DNA from: an uncultured Prevotellaceae bacterium
GTDB lineage: Bacteria; Bacteroidota; Bacteroidia; Bacteroidales; Bacteroidaceae
NCBI GenBank assembly: GCA_947305005.1
Contig: CAMZCM010000020.1
Span: 1 to 42,879, forward strand
Direction: 5' to 3'
Length of the DNA stretch: 42,879 nucleotides
The first letter of the stretch is position 1. Each line of letters begins with the position of its first letter. This document shows, one piece after another, positions 23,591 to 31,832 of the stretch. The notes beneath the pieces were generated by a model. The model ran no database searches, was not told the origin of the DNA, and was given only the letters and a program-made list of their open reading frames with translations. The position numbers were made by a program, and so were the translations under genes.

Positions 23591-24652
23591 ATGAATACGA
23601 ATAATCATTTGGTTATTATGGCAGGCGGCATAGGAAGCCGTTTCTGGCCAATGAGTACTCCAGAACGTCCCAAACAATTTATCGATGTGTTAGGTTGCGG
23701 CCGCACACTCCTTCAACTGACAGCAGATCGCTTTGCTGATGTTTGTTCGCCGGAGAATGTGTGGGTTGTCACGAGCGCTAAATATGCAGCTATTGTTCAT
23801 GAGCAGCTTCCAGAAGTGCCGATGAGTCATATCCTGCAGGAACCCTGTCGCCGCAACACAGCTCCTTGTATCGCTTATGTCAGCTGGCGCATCAAAGCTG
23901 AGAACCCGTTGGCAAACATCGTGGTCACGCCTTCAGACCATATCGTTCTGAATGTTCAGGAGTTCCAGCGTGTGATTACATCCGCCCTGAACTTTACGGC
24001 TGAGACAGATAGTATAGTGACGTTGGGTATGCAGCCTACACGTCCTGAAACGGGTTATGGTTACATTCAGGCTGATATGAGTATCGCCAGTGCCCGTAAC
24101 CGTGAGATTTATCGCGTGGACGCTTTCCATGAGAAGCCCGACTTGGAGGTGGCAGAGCGCTATATCCGTCGTAAGAACTTCTTCTGGAACAGCGGCATAT
24201 TCCTGTTCCGCGTTTCTACGATTGTGAATGCCTTACGCATTTATGCTCCCGAGATCTCCAAAATCTTCGAATCCTTGTTACCTGTCTATGGAACGGCCGA
24301 CGAACAAGAAGCTATTAACCGCGAATTCCCCAACTGCCCATCCATCTCCATTGACTATGCTGTGATGGAAAAGGCTGAGGAGATTTTTGTATTCCCTGCT
24401 TCCTTTGGCTGGAGTGACCTTGGTACATGGGGCGCTTTGCATGATCAAAGTGAAAAGGATAAGAACGACAACGTCTGTATTGGTCAGCGCATCGATCTCT
24501 ATGAAACACACAACTGCATCATTCATACTTCTCAGGAACGTCGTGTCGTGATTCAGGGACTGGATGATTTCATTGTTGCAGAGAAAGATAACACATTACT
24601 GATATGCCGTCGTTCTGAAGAACAGCGTATCCGTCAGTTCACAGAAGAATAA
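23591..24652 (+). CDS. manC: Mannose-1-phosphate guanylyltransferase
   Basis: This 353-residue nucleotidyltransferase makes GDP-mannose from mannose-1-phosphate and GTP, the precursor for mannose, fucose and rhamnose in surface glycans. The signature MAGGIGSRFWPMSTPERPKQF spans residues 10-30. The later motifs ETGYGYI, FHEKPD, FFWNSGIF and FGWSDLGTWG are all present. There is no C-terminal phosphomannose isomerase domain, so this is the single-function form. A GTG at 23585 is also possible, but the ATG at 23591 is preferred. It may be co-transcribed with the genes that follow. Confidence 0.94.
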   Translation: MNTNNHLVIMAGGIGSRFWPMSTPERPKQFIDVLGCGRTLLQLTADRFADVCSPENVWVVTSAKYAAIVHEQLPEVPMSHILQEPCRRNTAPCIAYVSWRIKAENPLANIVVTPSDHIVLNVQEFQRVITSALNFTAETDSIVTLGMQPTRPETGYGYIQADMSIASARNREIYRVDAFHEKPDLEVAERYIRRKNFFWNSGIFLFRVSTIVNALRIYAPEISKIFESLLPVYGTADEQEAINREFPNCPSISIDYAVMEKAEEIFVFPASFGWSDLGTWGALHDQSEKDKNDNVCIGQRIDLYETHNCIIHTSQERRVVIQGLDDFIVAEKDNTLLICRRSEEQRIRQFTEE

Positions 24653-24675
24653 ACCATCATACTTTATTTGTTTTT

Positions 24676-25482
24676 ATGAGTAAGCATAGTGAAGAACAGC
24701 TTGAATCCATTCTTGATCTGAATTCAACCAACATCTGGACTGTAAGTGAGACCGAGATTGTTGACTTGTGGGAAAAGGAGCTGAAAGATGAGAGTTTCCC
24801 TCCTTATGAAGAGAAATTGTTGAATATCATTCGCCTCGCTTATGAGGTTGTTCATTTTGATAATGGTGATGAACGTGAGAATGCGAAATATACAAGTGGA
24901 GAATGGGCCACTTTCCCCCGTTCCAATCTCAACAAGGGTATTGTTGCTATCCGCAAGCGTAACATCTCACGCCTGACCGATCTCAGCTATGAGAACATCA
25001 AGCATATTACTGCCGCTACGCTATTGGAGCTGATTAGCCGTAACTTCGGAGGAGGCTGGGATAGCATTCCTTTGGCCGTGAAAGATATCATCGAAAGCAG
25101 TTTTGAGATTACGACAACCACGCTTCCTGCATCCCGTCTTCACATGGCTGGTGGAACGATGGACAAGAAGATTGCTGATGGTTTCGAGGTCCTTGAGGTA
25201 GAAAAGGGCTCTTGGATTGAAGCGATTTTTGCGAAGAAGAAAGCTCCGGTAACGAAACTACGTCTCTTCTTTGACACGGAATATGATGAAGAAGGAAATC
25301 GTCTGCGTAATGAAAACGACGATGATGAGGATGAAGAGATTGAAGAGCGCGAGGAAGAAGAGGAGGAAGACGATGACGTTCAGCCTAATGAGGACGACGA
25401 GACGTTCTACTCCAGCTATGCTCCTGAAGCTGATGTCAAGGATGATGATGATGAAACAGCCGGCCTTTCAGTCTTAGAATAA
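24676..25482 (+). CDS. Protein of unknown function with a strongly acidic C-terminal tail
   Basis: I do not recognise this 268-residue family. Residues 1-200 look globular, with an Arg/Asn-rich middle (FPRSNLNKGIVAIRKRNIS) and ITAATLLELISRNFGGGWDSI. From about 213 to 262 the sequence is dominated by Asp and Glu, with long runs of acidic residues. No signal peptide or membrane segment is visible, so it is probably cytoplasmic. The tail could bind basic proteins or metals or mimic nucleic acid, but nothing shows which. It sits 23 bp after manC and 5 bp before an SSS symporter, so it is probably in an operon. Confidence 0.85.
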   Translation: MSKHSEEQLESILDLNSTNIWTVSETEIVDLWEKELKDESFPPYEEKLLNIIRLAYEVVHFDNGDERENAKYTSGEWATFPRSNLNKGIVAIRKRNISRLTDLSYENIKHITAATLLELISRNFGGGWDSIPLAVKDIIESSFEITTTTLPASRLHMAGGTMDKKIADGFEVLEVEKGSWIEAIFAKKKAPVTKLRLFFDTEYDEEGNRLRNENDDDEDEEIEEREEEEEEDDDVQPNEDDETFYSSYAPEADVKDDDDETAGLSVLE

Positions 25483-25487
25483 TCAGG

Positions 25488-26942
25488 ATGCTTGCCTCTG
25501 TTTCGATAATCCTTGTTTATTTTCTATTGTTAGCTGTCGTAGCACGTTTCACGACGCGGCACGACGATAATACAGATTTCTTTTGCGGAGGGCGACGTTC
25601 ACCATGGTGGGCTGTCGCCTTCGGCATGTTAGGGGCTTCCTTGAGCGGTGTCACCTTTGTTAGTGTGCCAGGTATGGTTGGCACTTCGGACATGACTTAT
25701 ATGCAGATGTGTCTGGGTTTCGTTCCAGGTTACATCTTGGTGGCGTTCGTGCTGTTACCCGTATATTATCGGATGGGGCTCACATCTATCTACACTTATC
25801 TTGATGTTCGTTTTGGGCTGACGGCTTATCGCACAGGAGCGTCGTTCTTTTTGCTCTCTAAGTTGTTAGGTGCCTCTGTGCGTCTGTATTTGGTGTGCCT
25901 GATTTTGCAGCGCTTGTTGTTCGATGCTATCGGCCTTCCGTTCTGGCTCTCCGCTGCTTTCATCCTTCTGATGATCTGGCTTTATACCCATCGTGGCGGC
26001 ATTGGTACGATTGTCTGGACGGATTGTTTGCAAACAGTGGTTCTCTTGACGGCAGTGATACTGATTCTTGCGGCTTTGCTTAACGCTGAAGGGTGGGGGA
26101 TTCGCGAAGCTGTGCATCAGGTGAAGGCAAGCCCTTTCAGTCGCATCTTTGAGCTCTCGGACATGTATAGTCGTCAGTATTTCTGGAAACAGTTCCTCAG
26201 CGGTGCCTTTATCGTCATAGTTATGACCGGTTTAGATCAGGATATGATGCAGAAGAATCTGACTTGTCGGACCTTGCGCGAGTCGCAGAAGAACATGATT
26301 GTCAATGGTCTTCTCTATATTCCTGTGAACCTTCTTTTCTTAGGCCTAGGTGTACTGATGTACCTTTTCATCTCTCATCATGGTATCGCTATGCCTGTTT
26401 CTACGGACGAGGTTCTGCCCATGCTTTGTGCCAATGGCTATCTTGGGCAGGGCGCCCTGCTGTTCTTTACGTTGGGCATCGCCTCGGCAGCTCTTTCCAG
26501 TGCTGACAGCGCCCTCACGGCTTTGACCACCAGCACATGCGTTGATCTCTTTCGGCGTCCTGCTGATGAGAAGCTCCGTCGTCGCGTGCATATTCTCATG
26601 TGTCTTTTGGTCTTGCTGGTTATTCTTGCCTTTCGTGCATTGAATAGCACCAGTGTCATCGATGCCGTCTATACCATTGCGTCCTATACCTATGGCCCGC
26701 TGTTAGGCATCTTTGCCTTTGGTCTTTTGCTTCCCAAGCATGTAAAGCCCGCTCCTTGTGCCATCCCTGTCATTTGTATTCTTGCTCCGTTGCTTTGCTA
26801 TTTCCTCTCTGTGTATTCGTCCACATACTGGAACTACCATTTTAGCTACGAGCTACTCCTCCTGAACGGTTCCCTTACTGTTCTTGGCCTTTGGCTGTCT
26901 CATTTCAAAAGTATCTATCCTCTCAATACATTTCATTCCTGA
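25488..26942 (+). CDS. Sodium:solute symporter (SSS family)
   Basis: This 484-residue membrane protein has about a dozen hydrophobic segments and an N-terminal segment with TDFFCGGRRSPWWAVAFGMLGASLSGVTFVS. In the SSS family this region holds TM1-TM2 and the sodium-site residues. The motif GLDQDMMQKNLTCR (about 250) and ASAALSSADSALTALTTS (about 330) also fit the family, the latter resembling the TM8 sodium site. The substrate (sugar, sialic acid, amino acid or other) cannot be inferred. It lies 5 bp after the acidic-tailed gene and 21 bp before the patatin gene. Confidence 0.9.
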   Translation: MLASVSIILVYFLLLAVVARFTTRHDDNTDFFCGGRRSPWWAVAFGMLGASLSGVTFVSVPGMVGTSDMTYMQMCLGFVPGYILVAFVLLPVYYRMGLTSIYTYLDVRFGLTAYRTGASFFLLSKLLGASVRLYLVCLILQRLLFDAIGLPFWLSAAFILLMIWLYTHRGGIGTIVWTDCLQTVVLLTAVILILAALLNAEGWGIREAVHQVKASPFSRIFELSDMYSRQYFWKQFLSGAFIVIVMTGLDQDMMQKNLTCRTLRESQKNMIVNGLLYIPVNLLFLGLGVLMYLFISHHGIAMPVSTDEVLPMLCANGYLGQGALLFFTLGIASAALSSADSALTALTTSTCVDLFRRPADEKLRRRVHILMCLLVLLVILAFRALNSTSVIDAVYTIASYTYGPLLGIFAFGLLLPKHVKPAPCAIPVICILAPLLCYFLSVYSSTYWNYHFSYELLLLNGSLTVLGLWLSHFKSIYPLNTFHS

Positions 26943-26963
26943 ATTGTAATATCAAGCTGAAAA

Positions 26964-27836
26964 ATGGAAAAGAAAGATGTTGCATTAGTGTTGTCAAGTG
27001 GCGGAGCCAGGGGCCTCGCACATATCGGTGCCATTGAAGAACTGGAGGCGCAGGGCTACCGCATCACCTCCATTGCAGGCTGCTCAATGGGCTCACTCAT
27101 CGGTGGCGTTTATGCAGCAGGAAAACTGAAGGAGTTTCGTGAGTGGATGAGAATGATTGACCGTAAGAAGATGTTGGAATTGACGGACTTCTCACTGGGT
27201 TTCAACCATATCGTCAAGGGTACACGTATCATCGAAGCCATCATGGAGTTTGTACCAGATGTGCCCATTGAGGATTTGTCAATACCTTATTGTGCCGTTG
27301 CCACGGACTGGAAGGTGGGTCGTGAGGTGGTATTCCGAAAAGGTAGTCTTTTTCAAGCTATCCGTGCATCCATCTCCTTGCCTGCGTTTTTCGAGCCCGT
27401 TCAGCGTGATGGCATGATTCTCATTGACGGTGGCGTGACCAATCCGATTCCTCTGAACCGTGTGAATCGTCATGAAGGCGATATCCTTGTCGGTGTAGAT
27501 GTGAGCGGCCACGACTATGCCATGCAATGGGAAGAAAAGCAGGCGCTGACTGAACGTCGCAAGCGAAGCACTTCATTCTCACAGCAGATTATCAATAAGC
27601 TACGTCCTGATAATTTAGAATTTAATCACTATACATTGCTCTCGCGTGTCAGTTCACTGATGATTCGCCAGAACTCCATTTTGATGGAACAACTCGTGCA
27701 TCCCGATGTGCTTGTTGATATTCAAATGAGCCGCTACGGAGGCTTTGACTACGACAAATCGGAGAAACTCATCGCCGTAGGTCGTGAAAAGACGAGGCAA
27801 GCCCTCAGCAAATATATTACCTCAGTGCAACCTTGA
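26964..27836 (+). CDS. Patatin-like phospholipase (RssA type)
   Basis: This 290-residue lipid acyl hydrolase has the oxyanion loop GGARG at 13-17, nucleophile Ser41 in GCSMG, and the dyad Asp155 in DGG (MILIDGGVTNPIP). It has no signal peptide or barrel domain, so it is a cytoplasmic, RssA-like form. Its lipid substrate is unknown. It is 10 bp upstream of the Nudix gene (start at 27847) and in line with the SSS symporter gene. Confidence 0.92.
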   Translation: MEKKDVALVLSSGGARGLAHIGAIEELEAQGYRITSIAGCSMGSLIGGVYAAGKLKEFREWMRMIDRKKMLELTDFSLGFNHIVKGTRIIEAIMEFVPDVPIEDLSIPYCAVATDWKVGREVVFRKGSLFQAIRASISLPAFFEPVQRDGMILIDGGVTNPIPLNRVNRHEGDILVGVDVSGHDYAMQWEEKQALTERRKRSTSFSQQIINKLRPDNLEFNHYTLLSRVSSLMIRQNSILMEQLVHPDVLVDIQMSRYGGFDYDKSEKLIAVGREKTRQALSKYITSVQP

Positions 27837-27846
27837 ATCATTTGTG

Positions 27847-28365
27847 ATGATGAAAGACAATCAGAATGAAATATTTCCCCTTGTTGATGAACAGGGAAAG
27901 GTCGTGGGACGGGCAACGCGCGGAGAGTGTCACAGTGGATCACGACTGCTCCATCCTGTCGTGCATCTGCATGTGTTGAACCCTCGTGGCGAACTGTATC
28001 TTCAGAAACGACCGGACTGGAAAGACATTCAGCCCGGAAAATGGGACACTGCCGTGGGCGGACATATTGATTATGGTGAAACGCCTGAAGAAGCCTTGCT
28101 CCGAGAGGTACGCGAAGAGTTGGGTATTACCGACTTCAAGGCTGAGTTTGTTGACAGGTATGTGTTCGAGAGCCAGCGTGAACGGGAACTGATTAACGTA
28201 TATCGAACCGTCTATGATGGCCCTATTCAACCTTCAAAGGATGAACTTGATGGTGGCCGCTTCTGGACAAAACAAGAGATTCGTGAGGCCATAGGCAAGA
28301 ATGTTCTGACGCCGAATTTCGAAAGTGAATACCAACGCTTCTTGATGAACAAAGACGCAAGATGA
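27847..28365 (+). CDS. Nudix hydrolase (isopentenyl-diphosphate-isomerase-like group)
   Basis: This 172-residue protein has a complete Nudix box at 72-94 (GHIDYGE...REVREELGI; Glu78, Arg86, Glu87, Glu90, Glu91). The N-terminal layout FPLVDEQGKVVGRATRGECHSG and LHPVVHLHVLNPRGELYLQKR resembles the YfcD/Idi-like Nudix branch. The substrate is unknown. The open frame begins at 27784 inside the patatin gene, so the ATG at 27847 or 27850 is preferred. Its stop overlaps the next start as ATGA, suggesting translational coupling. Confidence 0.92.
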   Translation: MMKDNQNEIFPLVDEQGKVVGRATRGECHSGSRLLHPVVHLHVLNPRGELYLQKRPDWKDIQPGKWDTAVGGHIDYGETPEEALLREVREELGITDFKAEFVDRYVFESQRERELINVYRTVYDGPIQPSKDELDGGRFWTKQEIREAIGKNVLTPNFESEYQRFLMNKDAR

Positions 28366-28652
28366 TAGCTTATCTCCCTATAGCCCTTATTTATCTCGTC
28401 ATCATCAATGTGTTGACGTTCATCATCTATGGTCTTGATAAATTGAAGGCAAAGAGGGGCGATTGGCGCATTCCTGAAGCTACGCTTTTGCTATTGGCTG
28501 TTATTGGGGGGAGCGTAGGTGCTAAGTTAGCCATGGAACTATTTCATCACAAGACGTTGCATAAGAAATTCAAATACGGCATCCCCGCTATCATCATCAT
28601 ACAGGTGGTCATCGCTGGCTATATCATCTACCATCGTTTCATCTATTTATAA
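28362..28652 (+). CDS. DUF1294 membrane protein
   Basis: This 96-residue protein has three hydrophobic segments (5-23, 43-60, 75-92). The DUF1294 signature IYGLDKLKAKRGDWRIPEATL and FHHKTLHKKFKYGIP lies between the segments. The function of the family is unknown. It overlaps the Nudix stop by 4 bp (ATGA) and is followed after 21 bp by a tyrosine phosphatase gene. Confidence 0.9.
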   Translation: MIAYLPIALIYLVIINVLTFIIYGLDKLKAKRGDWRIPEATLLLLAVIGGSVGAKLAMELFHHKTLHKKFKYGIPAIIIIQVVIAGYIIYHRFIYL

Positions 28653-28673
28653 TTGTCTGTAGATATCAGTAAC

Positions 28674-29120
28674 ATGAAAAAGATATTATTTGTTTGTCAT
28701 GGAAACATCTGCCGGAGTCCGATGGCAGAGTTCGTCATGAAAGACCTCGTGCTTCAGGCTGGTCGTGAGGATGCCTTTTATATAGAGTCCGCCGCAACCT
28801 CTACAGAAGAGATTGGCAATCCCGTTTATCCGCCTGCACGACGGAAATTGGCGGAACACGGAATCAGCTGTGCAGGCAAGACTGCACGACAGATGACACG
28901 TGCTGACTATGATCGTTTTGACCTTATCGTTGGCATGGACGGGTGGAATATTCGTAACATGCTTCGTATCTGTGGAGGAGACCCAGAGGGGAAAATACAT
29001 CAACTGATGGATTTCACGTCTCGGCCCGGTGATGTCGCAGACCCTTGGTACACAGGTGACTTTGAGGCTACGTGGCGTGATGTGTTAGAAGGATGTAAGG
29101 GTATCCTCAACACCATATAA
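28674..29120 (+). CDS. Low-molecular-weight protein tyrosine phosphatase
   Basis: This 148-residue phosphatase has the P-loop CHGNICRS (Cys8, Arg14) and the general-acid Asp123 in DPWYTGDF. Its length is that of a single-domain LMW-PTP. In bacteria these often counteract tyrosine kinases controlling exopolysaccharide, but no BY-kinase lies here. The upstream TTG at 28653 is less likely than ATG 28674 (MKKILFVCHGN). It ends a run of co-oriented genes that begins at manC and is closed by a strong terminator. Confidence 0.94.
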   Translation: MKKILFVCHGNICRSPMAEFVMKDLVLQAGREDAFYIESAATSTEEIGNPVYPPARRKLAEHGISCAGKTARQMTRADYDRFDLIVGMDGWNIRNMLRICGGDPEGKIHQLMDFTSRPGDVADPWYTGDFEATWRDVLEGCKGILNTI

Positions 29121-29146
29121 GATATTCATACAGGTGACATAAGAAG

Positions 29147-29176
29147 AAAAAGGCCAAGCGACAGCTCGGCCTTTTT
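29147..29176. terminator. Bidirectional terminator between the phosphatase and DUF4468 genes
   Basis: AAAAAGGCCAAGC (29147-29159) and GCTCGGCCTTTTT (29164-29176) form a 13-nt stem with one mismatch and a 4-nt loop. T-runs on both strands let it serve both convergent transcripts. Confidence 0.9.
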
Positions 29177-29200
29177 CCTTGTACTTCGTTGTCGAAGATA

Positions 29201-29818
29201 TTATTCTACGATTGTCGTGGATTGTTTGACGATTTCTGTTTGAGGTGCTTCAAACACATTGCGCGCACCTGCAAAAATCTCTTCGATACGATCAACCGTT
29301 TTGCGACGGAACTTACCGCTGCGAGGATAGAGCTTTGTACCGGCTTTGTTCAGAGCCTCCTTGTCGCTAATCCATTCTTCAGCCTTGTAGGACTCTCCGT
29401 TGCGTCCTTCATTGTCGAAGCCGTAGTAGTAAGTAATCTTGGTGATGGTCATCTTCACCTTATCCTCGTTGGTGCACTCCACGTTGATGAGGTAACGGAA
29501 ATAGCAGTGGTCCCAGTTGAGGAACTTCTTCTTGAAGGTCATGATCTCCTCCACATTGGCAGCGATAGCATTGTCCTGATCGGAAATGATGCGTGTGCGT
29601 AGGTCCTGACGGCCAGCAGCCACGAGCCCTTTCACATAGGCCTGCATGGCAGGATAGAGGTCGGCCTGCTTCTTGCCAGGAACGCTGAATGTCTGGGTGA
29701 AGGTGACGATGCCGTTGCTCTCAGGTACGGCACCACGAAGATACTTACTGTCATCACGTTTGCCTGCAAATGTCACAAGGGGCATTATAAGCAGAATGGT
29801 CAATAGAATCCGTTTCAT
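29201..29818 (-). CDS. DUF4468 (TBP-like fold) secreted protein
   Basis: This 205-residue protein has a signal peptide (MKRILLTILLIMPLVTFAGK). The segment GIVTFTQTFSVPGKKQADLYPAMQAYV resembles the DUF4468 domain common in Bacteroides and Prevotella, for which a TATA-binding-protein-like fold is described. Function is unknown. It is probably periplasmic or envelope-associated. It follows the MacB-like permease by 36 bp and shares its strand, so it may be the last gene of the tolC-macA-macB operon. Two TTATTTA heptamers lie just before its start. Confidence 0.8.
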   Translation of the reverse strand: MKRILLTILLIMPLVTFAGKRDDSKYLRGAVPESNGIVTFTQTFSVPGKKQADLYPAMQAYVKGLVAAGRQDLRTRIISDQDNAIAANVEEIMTFKKKFLNWDHCYFRYLINVECTNEDKVKMTITKITYYYGFDNEGRNGESYKAEEWISDKEALNKAGTKLYPRSGKFRRKTVDRIEEIFAGARNVFEAPQTEIVKQSTTIVE

Positions 29819-29822
29819 CTTA

Positions 29823-29836
29823 TTATTTATTATTTA
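29823..29836 (-). repeat. Two AT-rich heptamers before the DUF4468 gene
   Basis: TTATTTA occurs twice in tandem (29823-29829 and 29830-29836, plus-strand reading), 4 bp upstream of the start codon. Confidence 0.5.
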
Positions 29837-29854
29837 TCCATTATTATTTCTTTG

Positions 29855-31075
29855 TTACTCATATCGAATGGCTTCGATGGGATCAAGGCGGGCTGCTTTC
29901 TGAGCGGGGAAATAGCCGAAGCCGACACCGATAGCTACGCAGACAGCAAAGCTGACAATGACACTCCAAACAGGGATGACAGCGGGATAACCTACGATGG
30001 TGTTGCATCCCCATGTGAGAAGCGCCCCGAATAAGACACCTAAGACGCCACCTGTTAAACTGATGAGAATACTCTCGATAAGGAACTGGTTGGAAATATC
30101 GATGCCACGAGCGCCAACGCTCATACGCAGACCGATTTCTTTTGTTCGTTCTGTGACACTCACCAACATGATATTCATAATACCAATACCTGCCACGAGC
30201 AGGGAGAAAGCGGCAGCTACTACAAGGATGATGGTAATGGTATCCATTGTGGAAGACATGGTGTCCATCCATTCCTGCTGAGAACGGATGGTGAAATTAT
30301 CCTCTTCTCCATCCTTCAGTTTATGGGTGCGACGAAGGATCTCCGTGAGGTCTTCAATAGCCGCGTCACTGAGTTCTTCTGTGACGGCAGAGCAAAGTAT
30401 GCTGTTGAAATGGGTTTGGGCAGCGAGACGCTTCATGACGGTGGTGTAGGGTGCAACGATGACGTTGTCCTGATCCATGCCCCAATTGTTATAACCTTTA
30501 CCTTTGAAGACACCCACGATGCGTAGTGGGATGCTCTTGAAACGGATGGTTTTTCCGATTGGGTCCTGACCATTTGGGAAAAGTTCTTTCACGACGGTTT
30601 GTCCGATAATGCACACCTTAGCGCTTTTTTTGACATCTTCCTCTGTAAAAAATGTACCTTCTTCAACAGTCCAAAGGCGAATTCCAAGATAGTCAGGTGA
30701 CTCTCCATAACAAGTAGATGTGGTGTTATTGGAACCGAAGACAGCCTGACCACTGGTACTGACTTCCGGAGAAACCTTATTGACGAATTTAGCTTCGGAG
30801 AGGATAGTTTCGTAATCGACCTGCTTCAGTGTCTGCATGGCCGAAGGGTCCAGACGGACACCGCCTCGCATATCAGCACCCGGTCGGATGGTGAGCATGT
30901 TGGTGCCGTTCTTCTGAATCTCCTCACGAATACTCTGCTTCGAACCTTGGCCGATGGCCATCATGACGATAACCGCACCGACACCAATGATGATGCCAAG
31001 CATCGAGAGAAACGAACGTCCTTTATTGCTGAGGATGGCCTTAATGGCGATCTTGAGTAAATTGGTGAAACTCAT
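29855..31075 (-). CDS. MacB-like ABC transporter permease
   Basis: This 406-residue protein has an N-terminal membrane segment (SFLSMLGIIIGVGAVIVMMAIG), a large periplasmic MacB_PCD-type domain at about 50-270, and three C-terminal membrane segments of the FtsX domain. The LVSVTERTKEIGLRMSVGAR motif is the usual coupling region. It begins 3 bp after the ATPase stop. Because permease and ATPase are separate genes here, it is the split form of MacB (YknZ-like). With the adaptor and TolC it should form an efflux or secretion pump across both membranes; the substrate is unknown. Confidence 0.93.
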   Translation of the reverse strand: MSFTNLLKIAIKAILSNKGRSFLSMLGIIIGVGAVIVMMAIGQGSKQSIREEIQKNGTNMLTIRPGADMRGGVRLDPSAMQTLKQVDYETILSEAKFVNKVSPEVSTSGQAVFGSNNTTSTCYGESPDYLGIRLWTVEEGTFFTEEDVKKSAKVCIIGQTVVKELFPNGQDPIGKTIRFKSIPLRIVGVFKGKGYNNWGMDQDNVIVAPYTTVMKRLAAQTHFNSILCSAVTEELSDAAIEDLTEILRRTHKLKDGEEDNFTIRSQQEWMDTMSSTMDTITIILVVAAAFSLLVAGIGIMNIMLVSVTERTKEIGLRMSVGARGIDISNQFLIESILISLTGGVLGVLFGALLTWGCNTIVGYPAVIPVWSVIVSFAVCVAIGVGFGYFPAQKAARLDPIEAIRYE

Positions 31076-31078
31076 AGT

Positions 31079-31828
31079 TTATTCATCTTGCGGTGCAGGC
31101 AGGGCGGCAAGAGCCTCTGCAGCGCTGAGGATATTCTGGTTATAGACGTCCTCACGAATCTTGCCATCGCGCAGGACGATATTGCGGCTGGAGTATTGCG
31201 CAATCTCGGGGTTGTGGGTCACGAAAATAATCGTGCGTCCTTCGGCATGCAGTTTCTGGAAGAGCACCAATACCTCAAAGGATGTACGAGTGTCAAGGTT
31301 ACCGGTGGCCTCGTCAGCGAGGATAACGGCGGGGTTGTTGACCAATGCACGGGCGATGGCAACACGTTGCATTTGACCGCCAGACATCTGGTTGCTCTTA
31401 TGCTCCAAACGGTCGCCGAGACCTACAGCCTGGAGGGCTGCTACAGCAGCTTCGCGACGTTGCTTTGCGTTGTACTCCTTATTATACATAAGGGGGAGCT
31501 CCACGTTCTCCACCGCAGTGGTTTTCGCTAACAGGTTGTAGTTCTGGAAAACGAAGCCGATCTTGCGATTACGGAGACGAGCCCGTTGGCTACGACGCAT
31601 GGAGCGTACAGGAATGCCATCGAGGAGGTACTCACCGCTCGTGGGTGTGTCGAGACAACCAAGTTGGTTTAGCAGCGTGGATTTTCCAGAACCGGAGGTG
31701 CCCATGATGGTAACGAACTCTCCCTCGTAGATCTTGAAAGAGACACCACGCAGGGCGTGAACGGTCTCGGAACCTACGATGAAGTTACGACGGACATCCT
31801 GTAGTTCGATGACAGCTTTCTTTTCCAT
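31079..31828 (-). CDS. MacB-like ABC transporter ATP-binding protein
   Basis: This 249-residue ATPase has Walker A GTSGSGKST at 43-51, the signature MSGGQMQRVAIARAL at 148-162, and Walker B VILADEA at 168-174. In the signature the first residue is Met instead of Leu, which is common in LolD/MacB-type ATPases. The frame extends to 31933, but the ATG at 31828 (MEKKAVIELQDV) follows the adaptor stop by 4 bp and matches the family start. It powers the adjacent permease. Confidence 0.95.
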   Translation of the reverse strand: MEKKAVIELQDVRRNFIVGSETVHALRGVSFKIYEGEFVTIMGTSGSGKSTLLNQLGCLDTPTSGEYLLDGIPVRSMRRSQRARLRNRKIGFVFQNYNLLAKTTAVENVELPLMYNKEYNAKQRREAAVAALQAVGLGDRLEHKSNQMSGGQMQRVAIARALVNNPAVILADEATGNLDTRTSFEVLVLFQKLHAEGRTIIFVTHNPEIAQYSSRNIVLRDGKIREDVYNQNILSAAEALAALPAPQDE

Positions 31829-31832
31829 GCTT

